In this document: positions 19,728 through 29,668 of the stretch, in pieces | How positions within the stretch are numbered: position 1 is the first letter of the stretch | Layout of the letters: every line of letters begins with the position of its first letter | DNA from: Undibacterium parvum | GTDB taxonomy: Bacteria; Pseudomonadota; Gammaproteobacteria; Burkholderiales; Burkholderiaceae_D | Assembly: GCF_003955735.1 (NCBI RefSeq) | Contig: NZ_CP034464.1 | Span: 372,001 to 436,000, forward strand | DNA length: 64,000 nt | Direction of reading: 5' to 3' | Translations under genes and position numbers: made by a program | Notes under the pieces: generated by a model | Database searches by the model: none | Seen by the model: the letters and a program-made list of their open reading frames with translations, nothing else | What the model was told of the DNA's origin: nothing

Positions 19728-20720
19728 ATGGCAAGCGCAGAATTTGGAACAGTCTTTTTTGATGAAATAACACTCGCCAATTTTGATGGCGAGAAATGGT
19801 CAGACACTCGCTTTGGCCCTAGCGACCACCTGCCGCTACACCCAGCTTCGCACGTTTTACACTATGCCAGTACCTGTTTTGAAGGCATGAAGGCGTTTCG
19901 TGCGGCCGATGGTGCGGTCTGCGTTTTTCGCATCGACGACCATATCAAGCGCATGCAAAACAGCGCAGCGTCTTTGTATCTGCCGGTTCCTGATGCTGTG
20001 CAATTAAAGGCGATGATTTTAGATTTGCTAAAAAAGTACAAAGCTCAGGTCCCGGCCTTCCCTGGCTCCGCCTATATCCGCCCTACCCTGATCGGCACCG
20101 ATCCCTCGATCGGCCGCGCTGCCGCACCGACCAGCACCGCGCTGCTGTATGTCTTGATCTCACCAGTGGGAGATTACTTCTCGGCCGACGCCACCATGCG
20201 CGTGTTGTTAGACACAGAAAACCAACGCTGCGCACCCCACTTTGGCAGCGTCAAATCCGGTGGCAATTACGCCAGTGCTTTGGGCTTAATCCAGAAAGCC
20301 AAAGAAAAATACAATACCGCCCAAGTGATTTTTGCACCGAATGGCGACGTACAAGAAACCGGTGCCGCCAATTGCCTCTTAATCAGCGATACTGAACTGC
20401 TAACGAAGCCTTTGAACAGCGAATTTTTACCCGGCATCACGCGTGACTCTTTGCTCAAAGTAGCGGCTAAATTAGGCTACCAAGTTACTGAGCGCAATAT
20501 CTCGGCCAATGAATTAATCGAGTGGATCAAGACCGGCGAAGTCGCCTTGTCGGGCACCGCTGCGGTGTTGGCACCGGTCGGTGAGATCGTTTATCAAGAT
20601 CAAACCCACACGGTGAATCAAGGCAAAGAAGCGGTCAATTCAAAACGCCTGCGCAAGTATCTGAACGATATTCAGCAAGGGATAGAAGAAGATACTTTTA
20701 ACTGGATTACTAAGATTTGA
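19728..20720 (+). CDS. ilvE: Branched-chain amino acid aminotransferase
   Basis: PLP fold-type IV transaminase catalysing the last step of Leu, Ile and Val synthesis. The 330-residue protein shows LHYASTCFEGMKAFR, the PLP lysine in GSVKSGGNYASAL, the PLP-phosphate loop QETGAANCLLI and FLPGITRDSLLKVA. It resembles the longer, BCAT/Bat-like branch more than E. coli IlvE. The ATG at 19728 is the first good start. It is flanked on both sides by copies of the GCATATTCC palindromic repeat and stands as a single gene. Confidence 0.92.
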   Translation: MASAEFGTVFFDEITLANFDGEKWSDTRFGPSDHLPLHPASHVLHYASTCFEGMKAFRAADGAVCVFRIDDHIKRMQNSAASLYLPVPDAVQLKAMILDLLKKYKAQVPAFPGSAYIRPTLIGTDPSIGRAAAPTSTALLYVLISPVGDYFSADATMRVLLDTENQRCAPHFGSVKSGGNYASALGLIQKAKEKYNTAQVIFAPNGDVQETGAANCLLISDTELLTKPLNSEFLPGITRDSLLKVAAKLGYQVTERNISANELIEWIKTGEVALSGTAAVLAPVGEIVYQDQTHTVNQGKEAVNSKRLRKYLNDIQQGIEEDTFNWITKI

Positions 20721-20916
20721 TTTTCTTGGCTTAGTCTAGCCAAGCAAGCGCTGGGGTGGCTGCGATTTTGCCATGCCCAGCCTAGCCCTAATCACTGCAC
20801 AAGCGGGCTAGCCTTATGCCCGCCGACTTTTTTTTGCGCTATCGCTAGTTATCAACAAATACGTCCACATCCGTTCACATCACCCTACTCGCCGTTCGCA
20901 CTGTCTCGTTTTCATA

Positions 20917-21010
20917 GGCACCTGCCCGCACGCGCATATTCCATGCGGGTTTACGGGCAGATGCCGCCAGCGGGCGCGTGGAATATGCGCGCTGGGCTGG
21001 CCTGCTTTTA
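20917..21010. repeat. Dispersed palindromic repeat, copy B
   Basis: Contains GCGCATATTCCATGCGGG and its partner CGTGGAATATGCGCGC around GGGCAGATGCCGCCAGC, ending GGCTGGCCTGCTTTT. Closest to copy A at 19263-19358. Located between ilvE and the sensor kinase. Confidence 0.7.
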
Positions 21011-21114
21011 GAATTTACCTCAGCAGGCTAGCGCGCCGGCCTTCCATCACAAAGAAATCCCGCATTATTTATTTTTAAGATAATATTGACATCTTTACAT
21101 AGCGCGGAGGCTTT

Positions 21115-23691
21115 ATGGAAAATTCCAGGGGTATCTCCTTGCGATGGGGCTTGGCCTTGATTATTTTCTTAAGCCTGCTCGTGCCCAGCAGTATCATCGT
21201 TGCGCTCGCCTATCAGGCTCTGTATGCCCAGACCCGCGACCAGGCGATACTTGCGGTGGGTGCGGCATCGCAAAGTCGCTACGAAAGCTTAAAACTGCGA
21301 TTGCAGGCGATACAGGGGCGTACCGATACTGCCTTAATCGAATTACAGAAACACTGCGTTTCATTCACCACAAACCCGGCTTGCTACAAAACCGAATTAC
21401 TCAGTCTACTGGCTCACGAAGACGCCGAGACGGTGATACTGCTCGCACCCGATGGCGCCCCCCTGCTGCTCGGCGCTAACCCTACGCTAGCGCTGGAAAA
21501 TATCGCTTTCGCCCAAGGCCAACTCGCTTATTTTACGCCGCGGGTAGCGGGCAGTATCCCAAGTTTTTTTCTTCAAGCTAGCCAGCAAAGCCAAGGCGGG
21601 CAGCTCAGACTCTTGATCGGATTTTCAGTGAGCAAGTTACAAGCGATCTTCAACTACCCCAAGGAACTAGGGCATTCTGGCGAAACTTTTTTAGCCAATT
21701 CAAAAGGTTACTTCATCACCAGCGCGCGCTATAAATCGGTGCAAGGGCACGGTGTGGATCCTATCAGCGCAAGGCCGATGAAGCGTTGTTTATCGCCAGA
21801 AAATGCCGAGACCCTCGATCTGGATTATCGCGATGTGCCGATTATTCATGGTTTTCGTTTTATCCCCGAGATTGGTGGCGGCTGCATCATGGCGCATGTC
21901 GATCAAGCGGAAGCATTTGCTCCGGCGACCAGGCTAAGAAGCAAGGCCTTGCTGGCGGTTGCGCTGCTGGCCGCTCTAGGCGCGGCCCTGGCACTCGTGC
22001 TATCCAAACGTATTGTGCGCCCGCTGCAGGAGGTGACGGCGGCGATCAGCGATTTTGATTTGCATGCTTCGCTACGCGGCGAAACCACTCCCCGCGTCGG
22101 CAGTGCCTACAGAGAAATTGCGGCATTAGAAAGCAGCTTTTTATCGATGGCAGCAAAACTTTCCTTCGCCACCAAAGACACCGAAGCCTTACTCAGTGCG
22201 CTCAATTTCCACGCCATCGTCTCCGCGGCGGATCGTGACGGCAGCATCACACACGTCAATGAATTATTTTGCCGTATTAGTGGCTACAGCAAAGAAGAGC
22301 TGATCGGAGCCAACCATAGAATCGTGAGCTCGGGAGCGCAAAGCCGCGCCTTTTGGCAACAGGTATGGGCTTGCATTTCCAGTGGCAATCCCTGGCGTGG
22401 AGAAATCTGCAATCGTGCCAAAGATGGCCATCTTTACTGGGTCGATACGGTGATCGTGCCCTACAAAAACGCCAACAATGTGATAGAAAAATATGTCTCG
22501 ATACGCTTTGACATTAGCGCCAGTAAAAATAGCGCTTTAGCGATTTTGGCGGCCAATGAGCAAACCCGGGCGGCTCTGGAAGAATTGCGCATCACCGAGG
22601 AACGTCATAATTTTGCGCTTGAAGGCAGTGGCGACGGCGTCTGGGATTGGGATATGCTAAACCATACGCTCTTGCTGTCACCGCGCTGGAAGTCGATGTT
22701 GGGGTATACCGAAGATGAAATTGGAACCGCATTAAGCGAGTGGACTTCACGCCTACACCCCGAAGACAAGTCCCGGGTGATGGCGGAAATACAGGAGAAT
22801 TTAGACGGAAATTTAGACGGCAAGTCAGCCTTATTTAGCAGTCAGCATAGAGTGCGTTGCAAAGATGGGAGCTATCTATGGGTGTTCAGTCGCGGCAAAG
22901 TGGTTAGCCGCGATGCGCTAGGCAAGCCGCTGCGCATGACCGGCACACATTCCGACATCTCCAAACAAAAACAGATGGATAGAATTAAAACTGAATTTAT
23001 CTCCACCGTCAGCCATGAGTTACGCACCCCAATCACCTCGATACGCGGTGCCCTAGGTTTACTCGAAGCCGGGGTACTTGGCACCTTGCCCGCCAAAGCG
23101 CTAGAGATCGTCACAGTGGCGCATCGCAATAGCCAGCGCCTCATCACCCTGGTCAATGACATACTCGACATGGATAAACTCTTATCCGGTAAACTGCCGC
23201 TGCATCTGGAGCCAGTCAGTCTGCACCAATTAATCCAGGATGCCATCAGCGCCAATGCCGCCTATGCCAGCCAGTATCAGGTCAGCTATCAGTACAGCGC
23301 AGTCGCCGAGGATTACCTGGTGATCGCCGACGCCAATCGACTCAGACAGGTATTGGATAATTTGATGTCGAACGCCGCAAAATTTTCCCATCCAGGGGCG
23401 CAAGTACATCTACGGGCGCGCCAGCAAAACCAAGCGGTGCTGGTCGAAGTTGAAGACTCTGGCAGCGGAATACCTGCGCAGTTCCAGAGCAAAGTGTTTG
23501 AGGCATTCGCCCAAGCCGATAGCGGCGACACCCGCAAACAAGGTAGCACCGGTCTAGGATTAAACATCTCAAAAAAATTGATCATCTCAATGGGCGGCGA
23601 AATTGGCTTCAGCTCAACCGCCGGACTAGGCAGTACATTTTGGTTTACGATACCACTGGCGCAGCAAGCAGAGTCAGCACAAATCGAGTAA
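21115..23691 (+). CDS. Membrane sensor histidine kinase with two PAS domains
   Basis: Order: membrane segment (~12-32), periplasmic sensor region (~33-280, including NSKGYFITSARYK), second membrane segment (~283-303), HAMP-like linker, PAS 1 (~362-485; VNELFCRISGYSKEELIGANH), PAS 2 (~500-630; WDWDMLNHTLLLSPRWKSML), HisKA with the phosphorylatable His634 in FISTVSHELRTPITS, and HATPase with N-box VLDNLMSNAAKFS, DSGSGIP and GSTGLGLNISKKLI. No receiver domain is fused. No response regulator lies next to it, so its partner is encoded elsewhere. The signal sensed is unknown. It stands alone with its own upstream region. Confidence 0.93.
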   Translation: MENSRGISLRWGLALIIFLSLLVPSSIIVALAYQALYAQTRDQAILAVGAASQSRYESLKLRLQAIQGRTDTALIELQKHCVSFTTNPACYKTELLSLLAHEDAETVILLAPDGAPLLLGANPTLALENIAFAQGQLAYFTPRVAGSIPSFFLQASQQSQGGQLRLLIGFSVSKLQAIFNYPKELGHSGETFLANSKGYFITSARYKSVQGHGVDPISARPMKRCLSPENAETLDLDYRDVPIIHGFRFIPEIGGGCIMAHVDQAEAFAPATRLRSKALLAVALLAALGAALALVLSKRIVRPLQEVTAAISDFDLHASLRGETTPRVGSAYREIAALESSFLSMAAKLSFATKDTEALLSALNFHAIVSAADRDGSITHVNELFCRISGYSKEELIGANHRIVSSGAQSRAFWQQVWACISSGNPWRGEICNRAKDGHLYWVDTVIVPYKNANNVIEKYVSIRFDISASKNSALAILAANEQTRAALEELRITEERHNFALEGSGDGVWDWDMLNHTLLLSPRWKSMLGYTEDEIGTALSEWTSRLHPEDKSRVMAEIQENLDGNLDGKSALFSSQHRVRCKDGSYLWVFSRGKVVSRDALGKPLRMTGTHSDISKQKQMDRIKTEFISTVSHELRTPITSIRGALGLLEAGVLGTLPAKALEIVTVAHRNSQRLITLVNDILDMDKLLSGKLPLHLEPVSLHQLIQDAISANAAYASQYQVSYQYSAVAEDYLVIADANRLRQVLDNLMSNAAKFSHPGAQVHLRARQQNQAVLVEVEDSGSGIPAQFQSKVFEAFAQADSGDTRKQGSTGLGLNISKKLIISMGGEIGFSSTAGLGSTFWFTIPLAQQAESAQIE

Positions 23692-23874
23692 ACCAAGGCC
23701 TGTAAAAAGCAAGGATAGGCGCGCCAGTCAGCACCAACGGGGGCGCAGCGCGATACTTAGCTAGCCGCCACTATGCTCGCCCAAATGTAATTATACTAGC
23801 CAGAAAATTTCAGCACGCCGCTTACTTCAAGACTCACAATAACTCGCCCTTAGAATTTTTTACACTGATTAACG

Positions 23875-24756
23875 ATGAAAAAAAACGCCCTACTCACTGG
23901 CCTCTTTTGCGCGCTGTTCAGCGCGGCAATCTCGGCCCAAGCTAACCCACAAGCTAATCCAACAACTAGCCCACTAACTAGCCCACTAACTAATCAGGCG
24001 AGCGCAGAAACTGCCGCCGCTTCGGCTGCCGAAGCCAGCGCTGAGCCTATCGCCGAGGTGGACGTCAGCGCCACTAAGAATCCGGATTGGAAACCGTATC
24101 GTGTCATGCTCAAGGGGCTCACTGCGTTTGAGCAGCAGCATGCTTTGGCACCGCAGGCCAGCGCCAAGTTCATCCTCAAGCCACGTAATGCGACGGCCAC
24201 TTTGAGCGGGGTGGCATTGCGGCTGGCCAGTGATGCGCACAGCTTGGCGATCGCGCTGGCCGACAATGGCACTTTCACTTTGCCTCGTGACGCCCAGGCC
24301 GAACAAGACAATGCCGAGTTGATGATCAATCGTAAGAAGGAATTATTTCGCTGGTGGCCGTATGTGCGCAGCCCGCAGCTGGCCGCGCATCAAAGGCGGC
24401 TGGGTGATTTGCGTCTGGAGTGCCAGATGTTTTGGGCTATCCATTACGATGATCTACCGTTTATGGCGCGTAATTTTGTAAGGGCGCTGGGCGGTCCCTG
24501 CAAATCGAGTAAAGTCATGCTCAGCTTTCCAGCCGATTTCACCGATTTACGCAGCGCTAGCTTAATCCAAGGCGAGCGCCGGCTTGCGATCATGATGGAA
24601 AAACCAGAGAAATCGAATAAGCCAGTAGCGAGCTTTTCACCGCCCTTATTCGATACCAGTTTTAGCGACGACGCCATCATAGAGTTGGAATACGAAGCGG
24701 CACCCGACGCCAGCAAGATCAACTATCAGGGCTTGCATGTGAGAGTCAATTTTTAA
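23875..24756 (+). CDS. Secreted protein of unknown function, paralogue of the 40.7-kb gene
   Basis: I do not recognise the family. The 293 residues begin with a signal peptide (basic MKKN, hydrophobic core, AISAQA) followed by a linker made of short repeats (two perfect 12-base units give TSPLTSPL). The mature part contains NPDWKPYRVMLKGL, LAPQASAKFILKPR, NGTFTLPRD, RRLGDLRLECQMFWAI and ALGGPC, all of which recur in order in the 252-residue protein at 40746-41504. The mature domain, roughly 220 residues, is therefore a real conserved unit exported to the periplasm or surface. No neighbour hints at a function. Confidence 0.8.
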   Translation: MKKNALLTGLFCALFSAAISAQANPQANPTTSPLTSPLTNQASAETAAASAAEASAEPIAEVDVSATKNPDWKPYRVMLKGLTAFEQQHALAPQASAKFILKPRNATATLSGVALRLASDAHSLAIALADNGTFTLPRDAQAEQDNAELMINRKKELFRWWPYVRSPQLAAHQRRLGDLRLECQMFWAIHYDDLPFMARNFVRALGGPCKSSKVMLSFPADFTDLRSASLIQGERRLAIMMEKPEKSNKPVASFSPPLFDTSFSDDAIIELEYEAAPDASKINYQGLHVRVNF

Positions 24757-24955
24757 GAAGGCGCGCTTAACGCCAAGACAGAAAAAAAATCGCTGCAGCG
24801 CTTGTGAAACCACTTACCCACCCCAGATGGGCTGGGTAAGCTGCAGCAAGGCTCCCAAAAAGTAGCCTTTGCAGCCGACGCGCCAGTCAGCCGACTTTAA
24901 GCGGTGAAGTCGCCTTGAGCGTTTCACTGTCAAGCCCTTATCCAGAAAGCGATTC

Positions 24956-25594
24956 ATGTCCGACCTATTACAAAAGCTGCAATGGCGTTATGCCACAAAA
25001 AAAATGAACCCTGCCAAAGTGGTGGCGCAAGAGAAAATTGATCGCATCGTCGAAGCGGTACGTTTGACTGCCACATCGAGCGGCCTGCAGCCGTATGAAC
25101 TGTTCGTCATCACCAATAAAGACGTGCGCGAAAAAATCAAGGCGGCTGCCTGGAACCAGGCGCAGATCACGGATTGCTCGCACCTGCTGGTGTTCGCCGC
25201 CTGGGATAATTACACGGCAGAGCGCATCAATATGATGTTTGATCTGACCAATGAAGAGCGCGGTTTTAAAAACGAAGGCTGGGAAAGCTATCGCCAGCAA
25301 CTGCTGGGCAGCTACCCAGCACGCAGCGCCGAAGTGAATTATCAGCACGCGGCCCGCCAGGCTTACATCGGCGTCGGCACGGCCTTGATCGCAGCGGCGA
25401 CCGAAGAAGTCGATAGCACACCGATGGAAGGTTTTGATACCGATGCAGTCGACGCCATCCTGGGATTAAAAGAGCGCGGCCTGCGCAGCGTCGTCATCAT
25501 GCCTTTGGGCTATCGTGAAGAAGAGCAGGATTGGCTGGCCAAGCTGAAGAAAATCCGTCGCCCACATGCGCAGTTTGTCACCGAGATTAAGTAA
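24956..25594 (+). CDS. NAD(P)H-dependent nitroreductase-family oxidoreductase
   Basis: FMN flavoprotein of the NfsB/YdjA-type nitroreductase superfamily, 212 residues. The N-terminal RYATKKMNP matches the FMN phosphate-binding RxSxR-like segment, LTATSSGLQPYELFVI is the conserved FMN-contacting strand, and GLKERGLRSVVIMPLGYREEEQDW is the C-terminal FMN site. It is predicted to be a homodimeric cytoplasmic reductase; the physiological substrate cannot be deduced. It is followed by a strong terminator and stands alone. Confidence 0.9.
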   Translation: MSDLLQKLQWRYATKKMNPAKVVAQEKIDRIVEAVRLTATSSGLQPYELFVITNKDVREKIKAAAWNQAQITDCSHLLVFAAWDNYTAERINMMFDLTNEERGFKNEGWESYRQQLLGSYPARSAEVNYQHAARQAYIGVGTALIAAATEEVDSTPMEGFDTDAVDAILGLKERGLRSVVIMPLGYREEEQDWLAKLKKIRRPHAQFVTEIK

Positions 25595-25623
25595 AATTTA
25601 AATCTGCTTGCCTTAACGGAAGT

Positions 25624-25657
25624 AAAAAAAGGGACGGTATTTTACCGTCCCTTTTTT
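25624..25657 (+). terminator. Rho-independent terminator after the nitroreductase gene
   Basis: AAAAAAAGGGACGGTA / TACCGTCCCTTTTTT: a perfect hairpin with an A run before and a T run after, starting about 30 bases past the stop; it could serve both directions. Confidence 0.92.
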
Positions 25658-25760
25658 ACGCCTGCGAGTTCAGCGCAACAGTCAGCACAACTATCAGCGA
25701 CAGCAGCACCGATGCAGCAGAGCGAGGCACACGCAGCTCTCTTCAAGCAGCAAAAACCAC

Positions 25761-25840
25761 ATACTCCTCACCAGTATATTTTTACTACCCGCAATGTATA
25801 TGCGGAAACGGCGATATTTTAAGAATTTTAGGGTGAGTAT
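25761..25840. repeat. Dispersed ~82-bp inverted-repeat element, copy 3 (diverged)
   Basis: Begins ATACTCCTCACC and ends GGGTGAGTAT, giving 9-10 bp inverted termini, with a central GCGGAAA and GATATTTT. The same layout and length as the elements at 7181-7264 and 33778-33858 but with more differences. It touches the 3' end of the following minus-strand gene. Confidence 0.55.
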
Positions 25841-25843
25841 CCC

Positions 25844-27865
25844 TTAATGCTTAGCAGCGGGCTGTATCCGGTTTTCCAGCATCAGGTGGCTAATGCTTTG
25901 ATAGTGCGCCAGCAGTAGTTGCTCTAGTTCTGACTTCACTGTGTCTGGCAGGTCGGCGCTATTGCCGACTGTGCGATTTAAATTATGCGAGATCCAGCCA
26001 CGATTTGAAATCAGATCGATCACCTCGCCGCGCACCGACAAGGCGACCCGTTCTTCGACTCGCTCGGGGTCTAGCAGCGAGCGCCCTATTCCGGCGTAGC
26101 CAGTTGACCAATGCGCCAGCTCGGCGATAGTCGGCAAAATATCCACATGACTACCGATGCGATCATCGACCCCGGGCGTAATCCCTGGCCCGACGATCAG
26201 CAGCGGAATATGGTAAAGATTAGGCACGTGTTGTTTATAGTCGCCCACCCCGCTGACATGGTCACCGGTAATGATGAAGATGGTGTTGTCGTAATAGCCG
26301 GCTTGTTTGGCGGACGCCATCATTTCGGCAATCGCCCAATCGGCGTAATACATAGAATTTAGAAATTTATTCAGCTCACTGGTCTCGGGATATTTGCGCC
26401 AGCGCTGTTCCGGCACCATAAACGGTGCATGCGTGGTGGAGGTGAAAATATAGCCTAGAAATGGCTGCTGAGTTTGCTGCGCCTGAGCGAACAGGCGATT
26501 CGCTTGTTGCAGGGTATTGTGATCCCAGGTTCCCCACACCAAATCGGGCTTAGGCTTAGGGTGTAGCTCGGGCATATCTTCTGCGCCCAGATAAGTCGCG
26601 AAGCCAGCGCGCGCGGAAATAGAATTGAAACGAAACGAGACGCGGTGATCGCTCTGCAAAAAGATGGTCTGGTAGTTTTGCGCTTGCGCCATCTCGCCCA
26701 TGAAACTCTGGCGATTTTGCTCTATGCCCTCACCGAGAAACAACATGCCGGGTAAAGTAGGCAGACTGGCCAGGATAGATTGCGCCGCCACAATAGAGCG
26801 CTGACCATTAGCAAAAAAGCGGGTGTACAGACGACCTTGCTTGGCCAGCGCATCAAAATGCGGAGTGGCACCGATAGGCGGCAGCTCCAGATGTGCGCGG
26901 ATGGCATCGATGTGTTGCGCGCCCCAACTCTCTAGCACCAAGACCACCACATTGGGCGGCTTGGCGCTTGTGCCTGCTGACGCGTTGGCAGCCATATTCA
27001 ACTGTCGATACAGCGGATAGGCCGGATCTTGAAATACGGGGTGCTGGCCTGCCAGCGATTTTTGGGTGCGTGCAATCGCCTCTTGCTGCGGCATAAAATC
27101 ATGCACCGGCGGGGTATTGTCGGCCAGCGCATGACTCACGGCAAAGGCACCGTTGAGTGTCAGATAAGCCTGCGCCGAAGAATTAGAAAAAAAGGCATCC
27201 GAGACGCTGATAGGTTTATTGGTCCAGCCGCCGCGCCCGCTGACCACACACAAGGCCAACACCAACAACAAGCCGATCAACCTGAGCGAGCGATGTTTAA
27301 TGACCGGCACTACAGGATGTACCACTCTATGCCAAACCCAGGCACCCAGCACCGAGAAAGCGGCGAACAGTGCCAGCAAGCCGGAATACTGATGCAAGGC
27401 CAACGTCAACATGGGGGCCAGATCGGCGCGTACGGTGCTGATCTCAGAGCCGACGTGGCGACCGACTTCACCGAAATACACGGCATCACCGATCAGCAAA
27501 ACCACCAGTAGCAGTAAACCCAGATAGATAATCCAGCACCACAAGCGCTGCCAAATCGGGTGCTGCGCCCAGCGAAATGGCAGTAGTAAAAAAATACTCG
27601 GCAAGAACATACTAAAGGTGATCACCGAGAGATCAAAACGCAGACCTACCCAAAACGCCATCGCCACTTGCTGCAGATTGAGATTTCTAAAGTGCTCAAA
27701 ATAGAATAGGTACAACGCCACCCTTGCCACCAAAAAAGGCAGCAGGCACAACAGCGCGATCAGCGCCAGACGTACATAGATATTTTGACGCTGCGCCAAT
27801 ATCAGTTTTTGTAGCGGGCTTGAAGTGGTGGCACGGGAAGAGTTAGCGGTAGAAGTCTGGGTCAT
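25844..27865 (-). CDS. LTA synthase / MdoB-like sulfatase-fold membrane protein
   Basis: An alkaline-phosphatase-superfamily phosphoglycerol or phosphoethanolamine transferase. The 673-residue protein has about five hydrophobic segments in the first ~225 residues and then a periplasmic catalytic domain: NVVVLVLESWGAQHID (metal-binding Glu), FANGQRSIVAAQSILASLP (predicted Ser nucleophile region), STTHAPFMVP and FIITGDHVSG (metal Asp-His). In Gram-negative bacteria such proteins usually decorate periplasmic glucans or lipopolysaccharide; I cannot tell which here. It stands alone on the minus strand. Confidence 0.85.
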   Translation of the reverse strand: MTQTSTANSSRATTSSPLQKLILAQRQNIYVRLALIALLCLLPFLVARVALYLFYFEHFRNLNLQQVAMAFWVGLRFDLSVITFSMFLPSIFLLLPFRWAQHPIWQRLWCWIIYLGLLLLVVLLIGDAVYFGEVGRHVGSEISTVRADLAPMLTLALHQYSGLLALFAAFSVLGAWVWHRVVHPVVPVIKHRSLRLIGLLLVLALCVVSGRGGWTNKPISVSDAFFSNSSAQAYLTLNGAFAVSHALADNTPPVHDFMPQQEAIARTQKSLAGQHPVFQDPAYPLYRQLNMAANASAGTSAKPPNVVVLVLESWGAQHIDAIRAHLELPPIGATPHFDALAKQGRLYTRFFANGQRSIVAAQSILASLPTLPGMLFLGEGIEQNRQSFMGEMAQAQNYQTIFLQSDHRVSFRFNSISARAGFATYLGAEDMPELHPKPKPDLVWGTWDHNTLQQANRLFAQAQQTQQPFLGYIFTSTTHAPFMVPEQRWRKYPETSELNKFLNSMYYADWAIAEMMASAKQAGYYDNTIFIITGDHVSGVGDYKQHVPNLYHIPLLIVGPGITPGVDDRIGSHVDILPTIAELAHWSTGYAGIGRSLLDPERVEERVALSVRGEVIDLISNRGWISHNLNRTVGNSADLPDTVKSELEQLLLAHYQSISHLMLENRIQPAAKH

Positions 27866-27952
27866 TGCTTAGAGTACTAGGAGCTGGGATGGGGCTTGCG
27901 GTTTGCGGAATTTATTGCTGAGTTTATTGCTACAGGCTAGCAGTAAAAAATT

Positions 27953-28037
27953 GGGCCCTGCCCGCTCACGCATATCCCATGCGGCTTGCAGCCCGGGCAG
28001 GCTGGAAACCCGCATGGAATATGCGCATTGTCGGGGG
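27953..28037. repeat. Dispersed palindromic repeat, copy C (inverted orientation)
   Basis: Its reverse complement begins near GCGCATATTCCATGCGGG and ends GCCGCATGGGATATGCG, matching the arms of copies A and B, while the centre (CCTGCCCGGGCTGC) differs. It lies between tyrB and the LTA synthase-like gene and may terminate tyrB transcription. Confidence 0.65.
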
Positions 28038-28077
28038 TACTCATCAAAATGCGATAAGTGTGGCCCGCCAAGCTAAT

Positions 28078-29271
28078 TTAGGCCAGTACCGCTGCCATCG
28101 CAGTGGCGGTGGCTTCGACGTTACCGGTATTTAAGCCTGCGACGCACATACGGCCAGAGCGCACCAGATACACGCCGAACTCTTCCTTCAAGCGATCGCA
28201 CTGCTCTGCCGAAAGACCGGTGTAGCTAAACATGCCGCGCTGAGTCAGGAAATAGCTGAAGTCACGACCCGGTATTTTGGCACTCAAGACATCGTGCAGT
28301 TTTTTACGCATAGCCTGAATCCGTTCGCGCATAGCCACCACTTCGCCTTCCCATTGGGCGCGCAATTCTGGATCGGTCAGCACGCGTGCCACGATCTGGC
28401 CGCCATGCAGCGGTGGGTTAGAATAATTGCGGCGGATATTCGCCTTCATCTGGCCCAGCACATTCACCGCTTGCGCCGCATCCGGGCACACCACGCTCAA
28501 GGCACCGCAACGCTCGCCGTACAGGCTCATGCTCTTGGAGAAAGAATTGGCGACGAAGAAGCTCAAGCCAGAATCGCCCAGCAGGCGGATGGCATACGCG
28601 TCTTCGGCTATGCCCTCACCGTAACCTTGATAGGCAATATCGAGGAAAGGGATTAGTTCGCGCTCTTTTAACACGGGCACCAAAGCTTGCCACTGTGCCT
28701 GCGTCAGATCGACACCGGTAGGATTGTGGCAGCAAGCATGCAATAAGACGATGCTGTGTTTCTCGGCTTGCTGCAAGGCAGCAAGCATCGCATCAAAACG
28801 CAGACCACCGGTAGCCGCATCGTAGTAAGGATAGGTTTTAACCGTGATGCCCGAGCCTTCAAACACGGCGCGGTGATTATCCCAGGTTGGGTCGCTGATC
28901 AGCATGGTGCTGTTCGGAAAATAGCGTTTAATAAAATCGCCACCGACTTTTAATCCACCGCTAGAACCCACGGTTTGCAAGGTCACCACGCGACCCGCCT
29001 TGACGGCAGCATGCTCGGCACCGAACAGTAAATGCTGAACTGCGGTGCGGAAATTGGCCGCGCCTTCCATCGGTAGATAAGGACGGGCGCCGGCTTCGGC
29101 CACCACTTTCAATTCGGCCGCGCGCACCGACGGCAACATAGGGATCTTACCGGCATCGTCAAAGTAAATCCCGATAGAGAGATTAATCTTATTGGTACGA
29201 GGATCCTTGCCAAAGGCTTCGTTCAAGGAAAGAATAGGATCGCCCGCGTAGGCTTCGACGTGTTGAAACAT
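28078..29271 (-). CDS. tyrB: Aromatic amino acid aminotransferase
   Basis: PLP class I transaminase acting on Tyr, Phe and Asp with 2-oxoglutarate. The 397 residues start MFQHVEAYAGDPILSLNEAF, as in E. coli TyrB rather than AspC. The motifs LLHACCHNPTGVDLT (PLP-binding Asn), FLDIAYQGYGEG (PLP Asp/Tyr), the Schiff-base Lys in VANSFSKSMSLYGERCG and the substrate-carboxylate Arg in YLVRSGRMCVAGL are all present. It is a single gene on the minus strand. Confidence 0.93.
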   Translation of the reverse strand: MFQHVEAYAGDPILSLNEAFGKDPRTNKINLSIGIYFDDAGKIPMLPSVRAAELKVVAEAGARPYLPMEGAANFRTAVQHLLFGAEHAAVKAGRVVTLQTVGSSGGLKVGGDFIKRYFPNSTMLISDPTWDNHRAVFEGSGITVKTYPYYDAATGGLRFDAMLAALQQAEKHSIVLLHACCHNPTGVDLTQAQWQALVPVLKERELIPFLDIAYQGYGEGIAEDAYAIRLLGDSGLSFFVANSFSKSMSLYGERCGALSVVCPDAAQAVNVLGQMKANIRRNYSNPPLHGGQIVARVLTDPELRAQWEGEVVAMRERIQAMRKKLHDVLSAKIPGRDFSYFLTQRGMFSYTGLSAEQCDRLKEEFGVYLVRSGRMCVAGLNTGNVEATATAMAAVLA

Positions 29272-29668
29272 GGTAAGAACTCCAGAAAAATGAAGATATC
29301 GTCAAATGATGGCTACTCCAAATGCGTTGCAAAAAAGCCCGCAATTAGCGCCAGACCGCTATTTTGCCACATTCATCAGGCTCTGCCCGATTGCTGCTGA
29401 TTTAAGCAGCAAATTTACGCAGTAAATTGAGGCAGTAAATTTAAACGTCTGATTGCGATCACAATACCAATCAGCATAGCAATCCGCACCGAAATTAGCG
29501 CAATAACCGCCTTGCAGGTCTGCGTTCATTCGCCAAACTGAAGAAGAGAGCACAGCCACGATGCCTGCTTAATTCACAGGGGAATTGATTAAATGAATAT
29601 TAACGGTGAAAATACTGCCAGATCCCGCTCAATGAACATTAGAACTTACCAAGTACAAGGAAGTCTCC
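29272..29668. other. Intergenic region between tyrB and the 29.7-kb gene
   Basis: Divergent promoter region for tyrB (minus) and the small gene at 29669 (plus). I see no convincing gene, repeat or palindrome. A 66-codon frame at 29359-29559 on the minus strand has no ribosome site and no family resemblance. Confidence 0.5.

Noticed and set aside
29359..29559. 66-codon minus-strand frame in the tyrB upstream region
   Set aside because: No ribosome site, cysteine-rich without pattern, no family resemblance, lies in a promoter region.
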